Notes under the pieces: model-generated
Database searches by the model: none
What the model was told of the DNA's origin: nothing
What the model saw: the letters and a program-made list of their open reading frames with translations, nothing else
DNA from: Varibaculum massiliense
GTDB taxonomy: Bacteria > Actinomycetota > Actinomycetes > Actinomycetales > Actinomycetaceae
DNA length: 64,000 nucleotides
Direction: 5' to 3'
Assembly (NCBI RefSeq): GCF_900106855.1
Contig: NZ_FNWI01000004.1
Span: forward strand, 1,116,001-1,180,000
Made by a program: the position numbers and the translations under genes
Shown here: one piece after another, positions 35,747 to 44,405 of the stretch
Layout of the letters: each line of letters starts with the position of its first letter
Position numbering within the stretch: the first letter of the stretch is position 1

Positions 35747-36487
35747 TTACTGGGCGATGGTCTGGCGCTGCACCCACTCGGATAGTTCCATTCGCTTGCC
35801 GGTATAGAAGGGAGTGTCTTGACGTACATGCAGGCGAGCTTCACAATCACGCTGCTGGCGCAGTACCCCCATTACTCGATTAATATCATCGGACTCCAAG
35901 GTCACTGACCATTCGTAATCGTTAAGCGCGAAAGTCGCCAAGGTGGAAACCGCTACATCCAGGTAGCCGGCACCATTGCGACCATGTTCAGCGAGCATAG
36001 CGCTGCGCTTAGCCTTCGGCAGGTAATACCACTCCAGGGAACGCACAAAGGGATAAACCGCCGCATAGGCACGCGGGGCCCAACCCCCGAAACAGGCCGG
36101 CAGATGCGGTTTATTAAACTCAGCAGTCATGTGAGCGCTCATAATTGACCACACCGGCACCAGGTGAGCTCCCAGGCGGGAATTCAACACCGCGTGATAG
36201 GCATCTTGCAGTTTGTCATTGGATTCATCCAGGAACCAGAACATCAGATCCGCGTCGGCGCGGTATCCGGCAACGTCATACCAGCCACGCACCGTTACTC
36301 CCAATTCGGAGATGGTTTCCTCTAGTTCGCGTGCCATGGCTGCCCGCTCTGCCTCCTCGGCAGGTAGCGGCAAGGCCAGCTCGAAAACCGCGTGCATAGA
36401 AAAGTTATTGCGCGCATTTACTTCGTCCGGATCCACCTTATGATCGCGAGGATCGGGGGACACATCATTGGGCATCGGATGAGCCAT
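35747..36487 (-). CDS. chdC: Coproheme decarboxylase ChdC (HemQ)
   Basis: Final step of the coproporphyrin-dependent heme pathway: H2O2-driven decarboxylation of two propionates of coproheme to give heme b. At 246 aa it is normal for actinobacteria. The motif P-F-V-R-S-L-E-W-Y-Y-L-P near residue 125 carries the catalytic Tyr region, followed by E-H-G-R-N-G (His candidate for heme binding) and N-D-Y-E-W-S-V-T-L-E. The ATG follows AGGAG. It is the third gene of hemA-cpfC-chdC, 19 bases after cpfC. Confidence 0.95.
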   Translation of the reverse strand: MAHPMPNDVSPDPRDHKVDPDEVNARNNFSMHAVFELALPLPAEEAERAAMARELEETISELGVTVRGWYDVAGYRADADLMFWFLDESNDKLQDAYHAVLNSRLGAHLVPVWSIMSAHMTAEFNKPHLPACFGGWAPRAYAAVYPFVRSLEWYYLPKAKRSAMLAEHGRNGAGYLDVAVSTLATFALNDYEWSVTLESDDINRVMGVLRQQRDCEARLHVRQDTPFYTGKRMELSEWVQRQTIAQ

Positions 36488-36506
36488 AATTTTCTCCTTT
36501 GGCTTT

Positions 36507-37622
36507 CTAATTTTGTTTTATTTCAAACTCTACTGGCAGGTCAGCGCCGTGTTTGCTGACCCGGGAATCTCCTGGCGGAGCCCATGCCGGCCACCGCGGT
36601 TCCAGGGCATCTGGGGCGTAGACGACCTCGCCACCGGCCTTTTCCCCCGCGCGCTCGGTCACCAAGTCCGCGAGTGCTCCTATAAAATCGGAATCAGTGC
36701 CCACCGTGGGCACCCGTAAATAATTAAGCCCCAGCTGGGCTGCGGTTTCTTTGGCCTCAGTATCCAGGTCATAGACCACTTCCATATGATCGCAGATAAA
36801 CCCGATAGGTACACAGGCAACGTCGGTTATTCCCGCTGCTTTCAGCTGCGTCAACCGGTCATTAATATCGGGCTCTAGCCAGGGCATTTGGGGTGGCCCC
36901 GAGCGGGAGCAGAAGGACAAATCCCAAGGCAGCTCGCGCCCTAGTTCTTTAATGGCTCGCGCCACCACCTCGGCACATACTTGCTGGTGCTGTCGGTGAT
37001 AATCAGGGCGGGAGTGATCGGTAGGACCGGAACATTCCTGCATGGCGCGGGGAATCGAATGGGTCACGAACGCTACGTAAGGAATCCGTCCAGTACTTTC
37101 TTCCATAGTGCGCACCGCATTTACCAGGCGTTTCGTATAGGCGCTCACGAAGCCTTCGGTAGTGTAGTAGGCGCGCACTTTGTCCAGTTCCAACGATAAA
37201 TCCTGGGCTTGCAGCTGGGCTTTCGCAGCGGCTAAGTCTTCTCGGTACTGTCGGCATCCCGAATAGCAAACATAGGCGGAGGTGAAAATACAGAGTACCC
37301 GGGTAAGCCCCCGCATCGCTAAGTCACAAAGGGTGTCGTGAATAAAGGGGTGCCAGTTGCGGTTACCGATCACGACTTCGATTTCGTCTCCGCGCCGGCT
37401 GAGCTCTAACTCGAGGGCGCGGCGGATTTCCAGGTTACGAGCATTTATGGGGCTAATTCCGTGGAAACGTCCGTAGTGAGTGGAAACCTGTTTCAAGCGT
37501 TCATCGGGAACTCCCCGCCCGGAAGTAGCGTTGCGCATAAACGGCAACACGTCCTCCATTTGTCGCGGTCCGCCATAACTGACCACCATCACCGCATCGT
37601 ATTGGGAAAGAACCTGACTCAC
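36507..37622 (-). CDS. cpfC: Coproporphyrin III ferrochelatase CpfC (HemH)
   Basis: Inserts Fe(II) into coproporphyrin III, since ChdC is the partner here. It is 371 aa. Ferrochelatase landmarks are V-S-Y-G-G-P near residue 13, the Y-S-G-C-R-Q-Y region, F-V-T-H-S-I-P with the catalytic His, and C-D-H-M-E-V-V-Y-D-L-D with the catalytic Glu. The C-terminal 70 residues contain no Cys, so the C-terminal [2Fe-2S] ligands known in mycobacterial enzymes seem absent. The GTG start overlaps the hemA stop (GTGA). Confidence 0.94.
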   Translation of the reverse strand: MSQVLSQYDAVMVVSYGGPRQMEDVLPFMRNATSGRGVPDERLKQVSTHYGRFHGISPINARNLEIRRALELELSRRGDEIEVVIGNRNWHPFIHDTLCDLAMRGLTRVLCIFTSAYVCYSGCRQYREDLAAAKAQLQAQDLSLELDKVRAYYTTEGFVSAYTKRLVNAVRTMEESTGRIPYVAFVTHSIPRAMQECSGPTDHSRPDYHRQHQQVCAEVVARAIKELGRELPWDLSFCSRSGPPQMPWLEPDINDRLTQLKAAGITDVACVPIGFICDHMEVVYDLDTEAKETAAQLGLNYLRVPTVGTDSDFIGALADLVTERAGEKAGGEVVYAPDALEPRWPAWAPPGDSRVSKHGADLPVEFEIKQN

Positions 37623-38995
37623 TGTCCCTCCTTACCGGGGGTTTCCTGTTTCAAATCATCAACGCTCAAGCCGGTTACCGGACAGGCAGGTTCTGTATCT
37701 CCCGATCCCGCTGGAATATCCAAATCTAATCCCCACACTTGCTGGAGGGCGTTTACGTATTCACGCCCCATGCCCTCGCGTCCGGCGCGGTGGGCGTTGA
37801 TAGTGGGGATATGTGCCAGGCGCGCCGCCAGATGTCGCAGCGCGTATTCGACTTCTTCGCGGGGAATGCTTTCCCCTTTCGGCAGGCGGGCGACCTCATC
37901 GGCCAGCACCTGGCGGAAACTATCGCGCAGCGCCACCACTACCGAATCCATCTGTCGATCCGCGAGCAGCGCTTCGGCTTCCTCTACTCCCTCGGTCACG
38001 ATTTCTTCTGCCCGTTTTACCTGTGCTTTCCCCGCTTCAGGTACGTGGGCGCTAATTTCTTCTAGGTCGATTACCCGCACCCGCTCTAAATCGGCTATCC
38101 CGTCCTCGATATCGGTTTGTAAGGCCAAATCCAGAATGGTTTTTTCGCCGCTTGATAGCGCTAAAGCTCGCTGCACTTCCTCTTTGGTCAGTACCGGCGA
38201 GCCCATGCCACGGCAGGCAACAATCAAAGTCGCAGCTTCTAAAGCCGCCACCAGCTGATCTTTGGCAACCGGTTGCAAGTCATGCCCAGAGGCGAAACGC
38301 TCAGCTCGCCCAGAAGTAGAATAAACCGCGATATCTTGGACTCCTTTGGCGCGTAGGGCCGCCACTGCTGCTCCTGCATAGGAGCCGGTGCCAATCAAAA
38401 GCGTAGGGGTACCTGCCAGAGGATTTATGCGGGTGGTCGCCATCTCTAGGGCGCAAGCCACTACCGAACGCCCCTGGGAGGCGATTCCGGTTAGCTGCGC
38501 AACCCGACGGGAAGTACTGAGCGCTCCTTGGCAGGCGCGGGTGATAGTTGCCGAGGATACGCGTTGCTGGGTGGCAACTTTCAGGGCACGGCGCAACTGA
38601 CCAGAGATTTCCCGCTCTCCCACCACCATGGAGTCCAGTCCGCAGGCTACCCGGAATAAATGTTCCAATACCTGGCGGTCACGGCGGATTTCACAGACGG
38701 TGCCGAGTCGGGATTGGATATAGCGATCTACCCCAGCTTGTTGCTCATCGGAGAGCGAAGGCGCGGTTTCGATAATGATTTCTACCCGGTTGCAGGTCGA
38801 AAGGGGCATAACTCCCAACACCTCGGGTAGGCGCTGGAGTAGATCTTGAGGAAGCCCCTCGGTGGTACTAGCAGCTGCCGCCACGGCGCTAAGCCCGTGC
38901 CGGAGATGATGTACCGAATAGGAAGAAAGACCCACGGGCTCATTAGACCATGTTTTTATTTTTCTAAAAGAACCGCCCAGTTTACCCCTAGTCAC
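37619..38995 (-). CDS. hemA: Glutamyl-tRNA reductase HemA
   Basis: First enzyme of the C5 pathway, reducing Glu-tRNA(Glu) to glutamate-1-semialdehyde. The catalytic Cys is in M-P-L-S-T-C-N-R-V-E-I. V-V-G-E-R-E-I-S-G-Q matches the family G-E-x-Q-I-x-G-Q box. The NADPH fold shows L-L-I-G-T-G-S-Y-A-G. The 458-aa frame begins at a GTG with a poor ribosome site. A later GTG (38935, V-G-L-S-S-Y-S) would fit the usual HemA N-terminus better, so up to 20 residues may be extra. It heads hemA-cpfC-chdC and is divergent from hemE. Confidence 0.93.
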   Translation of the reverse strand: MTRGKLGGSFRKIKTWSNEPVGLSSYSVHHLRHGLSAVAAAASTTEGLPQDLLQRLPEVLGVMPLSTCNRVEIIIETAPSLSDEQQAGVDRYIQSRLGTVCEIRRDRQVLEHLFRVACGLDSMVVGEREISGQLRRALKVATQQRVSSATITRACQGALSTSRRVAQLTGIASQGRSVVACALEMATTRINPLAGTPTLLIGTGSYAGAAVAALRAKGVQDIAVYSTSGRAERFASGHDLQPVAKDQLVAALEAATLIVACRGMGSPVLTKEEVQRALALSSGEKTILDLALQTDIEDGIADLERVRVIDLEEISAHVPEAGKAQVKRAEEIVTEGVEEAEALLADRQMDSVVVALRDSFRQVLADEVARLPKGESIPREEVEYALRHLAARLAHIPTINAHRAGREGMGREYVNALQQVWGLDLDIPAGSGDTEPACPVTGLSVDDLKQETPGKEGQ

Positions 38996-39210
38996 GCCCC
39001 AATTTTTTCTATTTTCGCAGTCCAGAGGATTAGCAAGGAAAAATAATCTGCCAGAGTGTCACTAAGAAACATCGTTTTTCGCAACAGACAGATGCGGAAA
39101 ATGTGTCAGAAAAACCTTCTTTCCGGTTTCCCGGTCCCGGGTAATAGCCCGCCTTCCGCCGTTTGCTGCACTTGCTTGCGCCAGCCGAAAATGCCGGCGA
39201 TGATGGAAAT
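38996..39210. promoter_or_regulatory. hemA / hemE divergent promoter region
   Basis: About 215 bases between the two heme transcripts. An imperfect dyad TTTTTCGCA...TGCGGAAAA lies near 39073-39100, between two GTGTCA-containing stretches. No confident -10/-35 pair or regulator site can be assigned. Confidence 0.35.
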
Positions 39211-40245
39211 ATGTCTGAGCAAAATTCTTTTCTAAAAGCAGTTCGCGGCCTGCGCCCCGAGAAAACTCCGGTTTGGTTTATGCGCCAAGCCGGGCGTTCC
39301 CTGCCGGAGTATCGCCGCCTGCGCTCTGATAACGATATGCTCACCGCCTGCACCACCCCTGACCTGGCTGCCGAAATCACCCTGCAACCGGTTCGCCGCT
39401 ACGGGGTGGACGCCGCGATTTTCTTTTCCGATATTGTTACCCCGCTTTATCTGGCGGGCTTAGAGGTAGAGATTGTTCCCGGTAAAGGCCCGGTTTTTGC
39501 CGAGCCTATCCTGGAGCCTCAGGACGTTGACCGCCTCACCAGCCACAAAGGTTTTGATCCGGATTGTATTACCGAAGCTGCCCAGATTGCCTGCTCCGAG
39601 CTGGGTGAAACTCCCCTGATTGCTTTTGCGGCTGCGCCTTTCACTTTGGCGTCCTATCTAATTGGGAAAACCCGCTCGAAAAATCACCTGGAAGCGCGGG
39701 CTTTTATGCATTCCTATCCGGATGCCTGGAACCGGCTCGCCCGCTGGTGCGCCGATATGTCAGCGGCTTTCATTGCCGCCCAAATTGCCGGCGGGGCGCG
39801 CACTGCCCAAGTTTTTGATTCCTGGGTGGGCGACCTTTCGCGCGCTGACTATCAAACCTACTGCTCAGAGCATTCCCGGGTGGTTATTGATTCCGCCCAT
39901 GCCCACGGGGTACCGGTGATTCACTTCGGGGTGGGGGCCGCCTCCTTGCTGGATTTAATGCGTGACGTAGGCGCCGAATGCATCGGGGTAGACTGGCGAC
40001 TGCCCCTCGGCGAAGCCGTAAAGTTAATCGAACACGGCCCCGGCGACCGCTTTGCGGTGCAAGGAAATATCGATCCTGCGATTTTGTTTGCCTCTGCTCA
40101 GGTGCGCCGCGACCACGTCAATCAGGTTTTAGCGGAAGGCAAGAAAGCCGCCACCCATATCGTCAACCTGGGACACGGGGTACCCCCGAACGCTGACCCG
40201 GCGGTTTTACAAGAAATCGTCGACCAGGTACATGAATCGCGTTAA
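39211..40245 (+). CDS. hemE: Uroporphyrinogen decarboxylase
   Basis: Converts uroporphyrinogen III to coproporphyrinogen III. With the ATG at 39211 (M-S-E-Q-N-S) the protein is 344 aa, the family norm. The frame is open back to 39163, but those residues are not family-like. Signatures are P-V-W-F-M-R-Q-A-G-R-S-L-P-E-Y near residue 20, the conserved catalytic segment F-F-S-D-I-V-T-P, H-F-G-V-G-A near 230, and N-L-G-H-G-V-P-P near the C-terminus. It ends three bases before the stop of the convergent small membrane gene. Confidence 0.97.
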   Translation: MSEQNSFLKAVRGLRPEKTPVWFMRQAGRSLPEYRRLRSDNDMLTACTTPDLAAEITLQPVRRYGVDAAIFFSDIVTPLYLAGLEVEIVPGKGPVFAEPILEPQDVDRLTSHKGFDPDCITEAAQIACSELGETPLIAFAAAPFTLASYLIGKTRSKNHLEARAFMHSYPDAWNRLARWCADMSAAFIAAQIAGGARTAQVFDSWVGDLSRADYQTYCSEHSRVVIDSAHAHGVPVIHFGVGAASLLDLMRDVGAECIGVDWRLPLGEAVKLIEHGPGDRFAVQGNIDPAILFASAQVRRDHVNQVLAEGKKAATHIVNLGHGVPPNADPAVLQEIVDQVHESR

Positions 40246-40248
40246 ACG

Positions 40249-40692
40249 CTAAACCCGATTAACCTGGATAAACCCTCGCAACAGGCGAAAAACCAACGCC
40301 AACAACCCAAACATCACAAAGGACACTAGCTGACCGAGGATGATAGCTGCCTGGCCAATATCGTGTACCACACAATAGATGCCGGGGACTACCAGAAATA
40401 GCGCTGCACAAATCCAAAAGGTAACTTCCAGAGTGCGCAGATATTTAGTGACCGCAAGGCTGCTTTGCTTTTGAGAAATACTGTTGCGGGCAAAATTAAA
40501 GGTGAAAATGCAGGCTAATACCAGGGGTAGTAAAATTATCCACCCCACGATGCCCCAAATAGTACCGTCTTTAAATCCCACTTCTTCCGATAGTTCGCCA
40601 ACCAAAAAGTATTCGGCAACCGCTGAAAGTATGACTAATACGCTGGCCGCTGCGCTAAAGGCGACCACCCACTTCGCAGTAGAGTTTTTCAT
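40249..40692 (-). CDS. Hypothetical four-helix membrane protein
   Basis: A 147-aa protein with hydrophobic segments at about 8-30, 45-66, 88-108 and 115-138, and an Arg-rich C-terminus (F-R-L-L-R-G-F-I). I do not recognise a family. It faces hemE tail to tail and lies between heme genes, but nothing in it suggests a role in heme metabolism. Confidence 0.65.
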   Translation of the reverse strand: MKNSTAKWVVAFSAAASVLVILSAVAEYFLVGELSEEVGFKDGTIWGIVGWIILLPLVLACIFTFNFARNSISQKQSSLAVTKYLRTLEVTFWICAALFLVVPGIYCVVHDIGQAAIILGQLVSFVMFGLLALVFRLLRGFIQVNRV

Positions 40693-40930
40693 TTTTAACC
40701 CTCCAACCTCGGATCAACGCTGCAAGCTCCGCGAATATATGTCTACATTCTATTTTTTTTGGCTTGATGTCAATAGTAATTTTTTACTTTCCATATGATT
40801 TATTTGTTTATTCATTAAGATATTTTATTGTTCCAGTTCTTGGGGCAAGCATTCTGACTATTACCTACTGGTGTCTGACCTACCGCTAAGCTAGTTTTAT
40901 TAAGTAGCAACCCACGATATCGGAGATGCA
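40693..40930 (+). promoter_or_regulatory. A/T-rich region upstream of hemYC
   Basis: About 240 bases, markedly A/T-rich at 40740-40830. It should contain the promoters of the hemYC operon and of the divergent small membrane gene. CGGAG six bases before the ATG at 40931 is the ribosome site. No operator was recognised. Confidence 0.4.
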
Positions 40931-43489
40931 ATGCACGACCTAGCTGGATTAGCCGATTATGATGTTCTGGTTATCGGAGGGGGGCTGGCTGGATTAACCA
41001 GCGCCTATACTCTGCAAAAACAGGGCGCGCGGGTGGCGCTGATCGAGGAACGAGGACGCCCCGGCGGCCTAATCTGCTCGGGACGTTTCGGGGACTTCAC
41101 CTTCGATATTGGCGCTGAGGCTTTCGCGGCAGGGGCGCAAGAAGTTAAAGATTTGTGCGGCGAACTAGATTTGCCGCTGGTCGCTCCCCGCGGTAAATCT
41201 TGGATTTTCCACCATGAACGTGCAGGCATTCCCGAGGGTGCCCTTCCGATTCCCCACGGAATGTTGGGGATTCCTGCCAGCCTGGATGATCCCGGGATTG
41301 TGGGGGCGCTTAGCGAAGCAGAAATGGAGCGCGCCCGCCAGGACTTAACTATGGGTCCGGAGGTGGGGGCAGAAGAAGCCACCGTCTCCGGTCTGGTAAC
41401 TGCCCGCTTAGGTCAGGCAGTTTTAGAGAAAGTAGTCGCGCCCGTGGCCGGGGGAATCCACTCTGCCAGCACCGACCGCTTAAACGCCGACACCACCTTG
41501 CGCGGTCTGCGCCCGGCACTCAAAGAACACGGTTCCCTGGTGAAGGCAGTCGCAGCTTTGCGCGGACTGAAGCCGGGTAAACCGGCGGTACTTGCCCCTG
41601 AGGGAGGAATGTTCCGCCTGGTAGAAACCTTAGCGCAGCGTATTGAAGAGGGCGGGGGGCTGATTTTGCCCCATGTGCGCGCCCTCGACCTGGCACCGGT
41701 TGCAAATGAACCTGACGCCGCTGCCGGATCCGTTGCCGGGGGATCGGATCAGCCCGGCTCAGCAGGCTGGAAGGTAACGGTTTCTAACACTAAATCGGGG
41801 CCAACCCCGGGGGCGAGCCCTATAAATATCGGAGAGGCGGTCACCGTCACCGTGCCGCAGGTAGTAGTAGCACTACCAGGCTATTTAGCGGCGCCGATGC
41901 TTAGCAAAGTACCGGGTATTGCAGTCGGTGAGCTCCCGCAGGGCGGGCCCATCGCGCACGTAACTCTGTTTGTGGACTGCCCGGCCTTAGATGCTCATCC
42001 GCGTGGTTCGGGAATGTTAGTCCAGCGTCCGAGCAGTGAAGATATTGAAAATGGTTGCGTGGGGGCGAAAGCGATCACCCACTACACTTCTAAATGGCCG
42101 TGGGCGGAGGAAGCTGCCGGTAAAGGTCGCCATCTGCTCCGCGTGTCTTATGGTTGGGCGAATGGACCGGAGATTCCAGTATCGGTTGAGGGGGCATTGC
42201 AGGATGCTTCCCGGCTACTAGGGGTTCAGATTTCCCCGGATCAGCTGCTGGGTTCAATGATTATTCACTGGGATGGCTCCCTGCCGCCCTTCACCCCCAA
42301 GCATCGGGAAATGACCGCCAAGCTACTGGAAGATGTGCGCGCTTACCCCGGTCTGGAGCTGGCGGGCTCCTGGGTTGCCGGTTCCGGGATTGCCGCAGTA
42401 GTGCGCCAGGCGCAAACTATTAAATTGCGCGGTACCGGCTGGATTAACGAGGCGGAGGACGATGCTTTAGTTTTGGGTACTCGCGCCTCTCGCCTAGCAG
42501 TTACCCAATCAGAAACCGTGGCTAGCGCTTTGCGTAAACACGGGTTAAATGTGCAGCTGCGGCAAGTGCGCACCGCCGGCGATATTTCCCGCGCCTCTTT
42601 ACAAAAACTAGGAGGAGTGGGCGTATTTGCCGCGCAACTACGCCTGGCGCTCCTGGAGGGAAACTGCCATTTAGCAGTGCATTCCTTTAAAGATTTACCT
42701 ACCCAGCCGGCGCCGGGTCTAAAAGTTGCGGCGATTCCGAGCCGCGCTGATGCCCGGGACGCTCTGTGCGCCGCTCCCGGTGTAACTTTGGAAACTTTGC
42801 CGCCAGGCGCCAACGTGGGGACTGGTTCCCCGCGCCGCGCCGCCCAAATCCTGGCTTTGCGTCCTGACCTGAAGATTGTGGATATTCGCGGAAATGTTCC
42901 TACCCGCCTGGGCAGAGTAAAAGGTATTAGCGCTCCGCAGGCCGATTTCACTGATGGCCGGGAGACGCGCGACAAAATCTCGCAGGGCGCGCACGACTTG
43001 GATGCGGTGATTTTGGCGGCCGCCGGTTTGGATCGGATCGGACTCGGCGCTTACGCCAGTGAGCGTTTCGATCCTGAGCAGGTGCTGCCAGCGCCGGCGC
43101 AGGGGGCACTGGCGGTGGAGGCATCGGAGGCGGCGCTGGACGCTCACCCCGATTTAGCGGCTGCCCTGGAAGAAGTTAACGACCTGGCAACTGCGCTTAC
43201 CTCTACGGCGGAACGGGCGGTTTTAGCGGAGCTAAACGCCGGGTGCGCCGCACCCGTGGGGGCGTTTGCGCAGATGGAGCGAGGGATACTCACTCTGACT
43301 GCCGCGATTATTTCCCTGGATGGCACCCGCGAGGTGCGCATCAGTGATTCCTTGCAGGCGGATCCGGAGAAAACTTTTGCCGAGATGCTTGACCAGGCAC
43401 GCGAACTCGGTGAGAGCGTGGCGCGCGCCCTCTTGGAGGCAGGCGGCGGCGAGCTCGCCGACCTGGGCGCTGCTAAGGCGCGCGGCTAA
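40931..43489 (+). CDS. hemYC: Fusion of coproporphyrinogen III oxidase (HemY/CgoX) and hydroxymethylbilane synthase (HemC)
   Basis: An 852-aa chain joining two heme enzymes. Residues 1 to about 500 are an FAD oxidase: dinucleotide motif V-L-V-I-G-G-G-L-A-G-L-T-S-A near residue 14, R-P-G-G-L-I, and the C-terminal FAD segment A-G-S-W-V-A-G-S-G-I-A. In a ChdC/CpfC genome this oxidises coproporphyrinogen III to coproporphyrin III. Residues about 510-852 are porphobilinogen deaminase: L-G-T-R-A-S-R-L-A, H-S-F-K-D-L-P with the catalytic Asp, G-T-G-S-P-R-R-A-A-Q, and the dipyrromethane Cys at 772 (N-A-G-C-A-A-P). No stop or restart occurs at the junction. hemD follows 36 bases later. Confidence 0.95.
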   Translation: MHDLAGLADYDVLVIGGGLAGLTSAYTLQKQGARVALIEERGRPGGLICSGRFGDFTFDIGAEAFAAGAQEVKDLCGELDLPLVAPRGKSWIFHHERAGIPEGALPIPHGMLGIPASLDDPGIVGALSEAEMERARQDLTMGPEVGAEEATVSGLVTARLGQAVLEKVVAPVAGGIHSASTDRLNADTTLRGLRPALKEHGSLVKAVAALRGLKPGKPAVLAPEGGMFRLVETLAQRIEEGGGLILPHVRALDLAPVANEPDAAAGSVAGGSDQPGSAGWKVTVSNTKSGPTPGASPINIGEAVTVTVPQVVVALPGYLAAPMLSKVPGIAVGELPQGGPIAHVTLFVDCPALDAHPRGSGMLVQRPSSEDIENGCVGAKAITHYTSKWPWAEEAAGKGRHLLRVSYGWANGPEIPVSVEGALQDASRLLGVQISPDQLLGSMIIHWDGSLPPFTPKHREMTAKLLEDVRAYPGLELAGSWVAGSGIAAVVRQAQTIKLRGTGWINEAEDDALVLGTRASRLAVTQSETVASALRKHGLNVQLRQVRTAGDISRASLQKLGGVGVFAAQLRLALLEGNCHLAVHSFKDLPTQPAPGLKVAAIPSRADARDALCAAPGVTLETLPPGANVGTGSPRRAAQILALRPDLKIVDIRGNVPTRLGRVKGISAPQADFTDGRETRDKISQGAHDLDAVILAAAGLDRIGLGAYASERFDPEQVLPAPAQGALAVEASEAALDAHPDLAAALEEVNDLATALTSTAERAVLAELNAGCAAPVGAFAQMERGILTLTAAIISLDGTREVRISDSLQADPEKTFAEMLDQARELGESVARALLEAGGGELADLGAAKARG

Positions 43490-43525
43490 GAACCGGCAAC
43501 GGGAAACTATTTTCGGAGGGCGACG

Positions 43526-44278
43526 ATGACGTTTACAGTGGCACTGACTGCCGCGGCTACGCGCCCGCTTACAAAAAATTTACAGGCGGAATTGCCTGCG
43601 TGCCGAGTAATTGGCGCTCCGGTTACCCGTTCGCGCCCGGTTTCGCCTCCGCAACTTCCCGTCTGTCGGCAGCGATTACAGCGCGGGGAATATAGCTGGG
43701 TGATTATTACTTCTGCCCGCACCGTCAAGTACTTGCAGCAACTTTTGGCTACCGAACCGTCTTTAACTACCTTTCCGCAGGTAGCCGCGGTGGGTAAGGC
43801 TAGTGCCGAGGCCGCGAGCAAGGCCGGTTGGAATGTCACTTTGCAGGCGGGTGGCAACGCCACCGATTTGGCACGCCGCTTTGCGGACTTAATTCCGGAT
43901 GAGCCCTCCCCTGGCCGGGTATTTTTGCCGGGATCTGCCCTCAGTAAACCCGAGTTGCCGGCAGCTTTAAGCGAACTGGGTTACCAGGTCGATACCTGTC
44001 CCCTCTACACGATGGCTCCGGTTTCAACCTGTCCGGAGGAATATTTTCGCGCCGATGCGGTGGCGGTTACTTCTGGTTCTAACCTGCGCGCCCTCGCTGA
44101 TTTCGGGGTGTTTAGTTCCGATTTCGCTGACCTTGCCCGCGCCCTCCCTCACCTAATTTGCATCGGCGAGCCTTCTGCCCAGGTGGCAAGAGAGTTAGGG
44201 TTAGCAGTTGCCGCGGTAGCTAAGACTCCGGATGCAGACGGGCTGGCTACGGCGCTACGTTCCTGCCTCGAACGATAA
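43526..44278 (+). CDS. hemD: Uroporphyrinogen-III synthase
   Basis: Closes hydroxymethylbilane to uroporphyrinogen III, taking the product of the HemC half encoded just upstream. The 250-aa protein is poorly conserved, as usual for HemD. It shows W-V-I-I-T-S-A-R-T-V near residue 55, V-A-A-V-G-K-A-S-A near 87, the Y-x-V-x-x-x-P-L-Y-T-M segment near 155, and A-V-T-S-G-S-N near 178. The ATG has GGAGGG 6 bases upstream. Assignment by pattern and position. Confidence 0.9.
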   Translation: MTFTVALTAAATRPLTKNLQAELPACRVIGAPVTRSRPVSPPQLPVCRQRLQRGEYSWVIITSARTVKYLQQLLATEPSLTTFPQVAAVGKASAEAASKAGWNVTLQAGGNATDLARRFADLIPDEPSPGRVFLPGSALSKPELPAALSELGYQVDTCPLYTMAPVSTCPEEYFRADAVAVTSGSNLRALADFGVFSSDFADLARALPHLICIGEPSAQVARELGLAVAAVAKTPDADGLATALRSCLER

Positions 44279-44405
44279 CTGCGGATTGAAGCAGCTGACA
44301 GTTTAGGTGTGAAATTTTGGTTAACGTTTATAAACCGTTGGGTAACGTATTCAGAAAACACCTTAACTAGCGGCGTTAGCTAGACCACAACTGTTAAAAT
44401 AAAGC

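Noticed and set aside
42343-42975. Minus-strand frame across the HemY-HemC junction
   Set aside because: Antisense shadow; the fusion frame on the plus strand shows clear family motifs on both sides.
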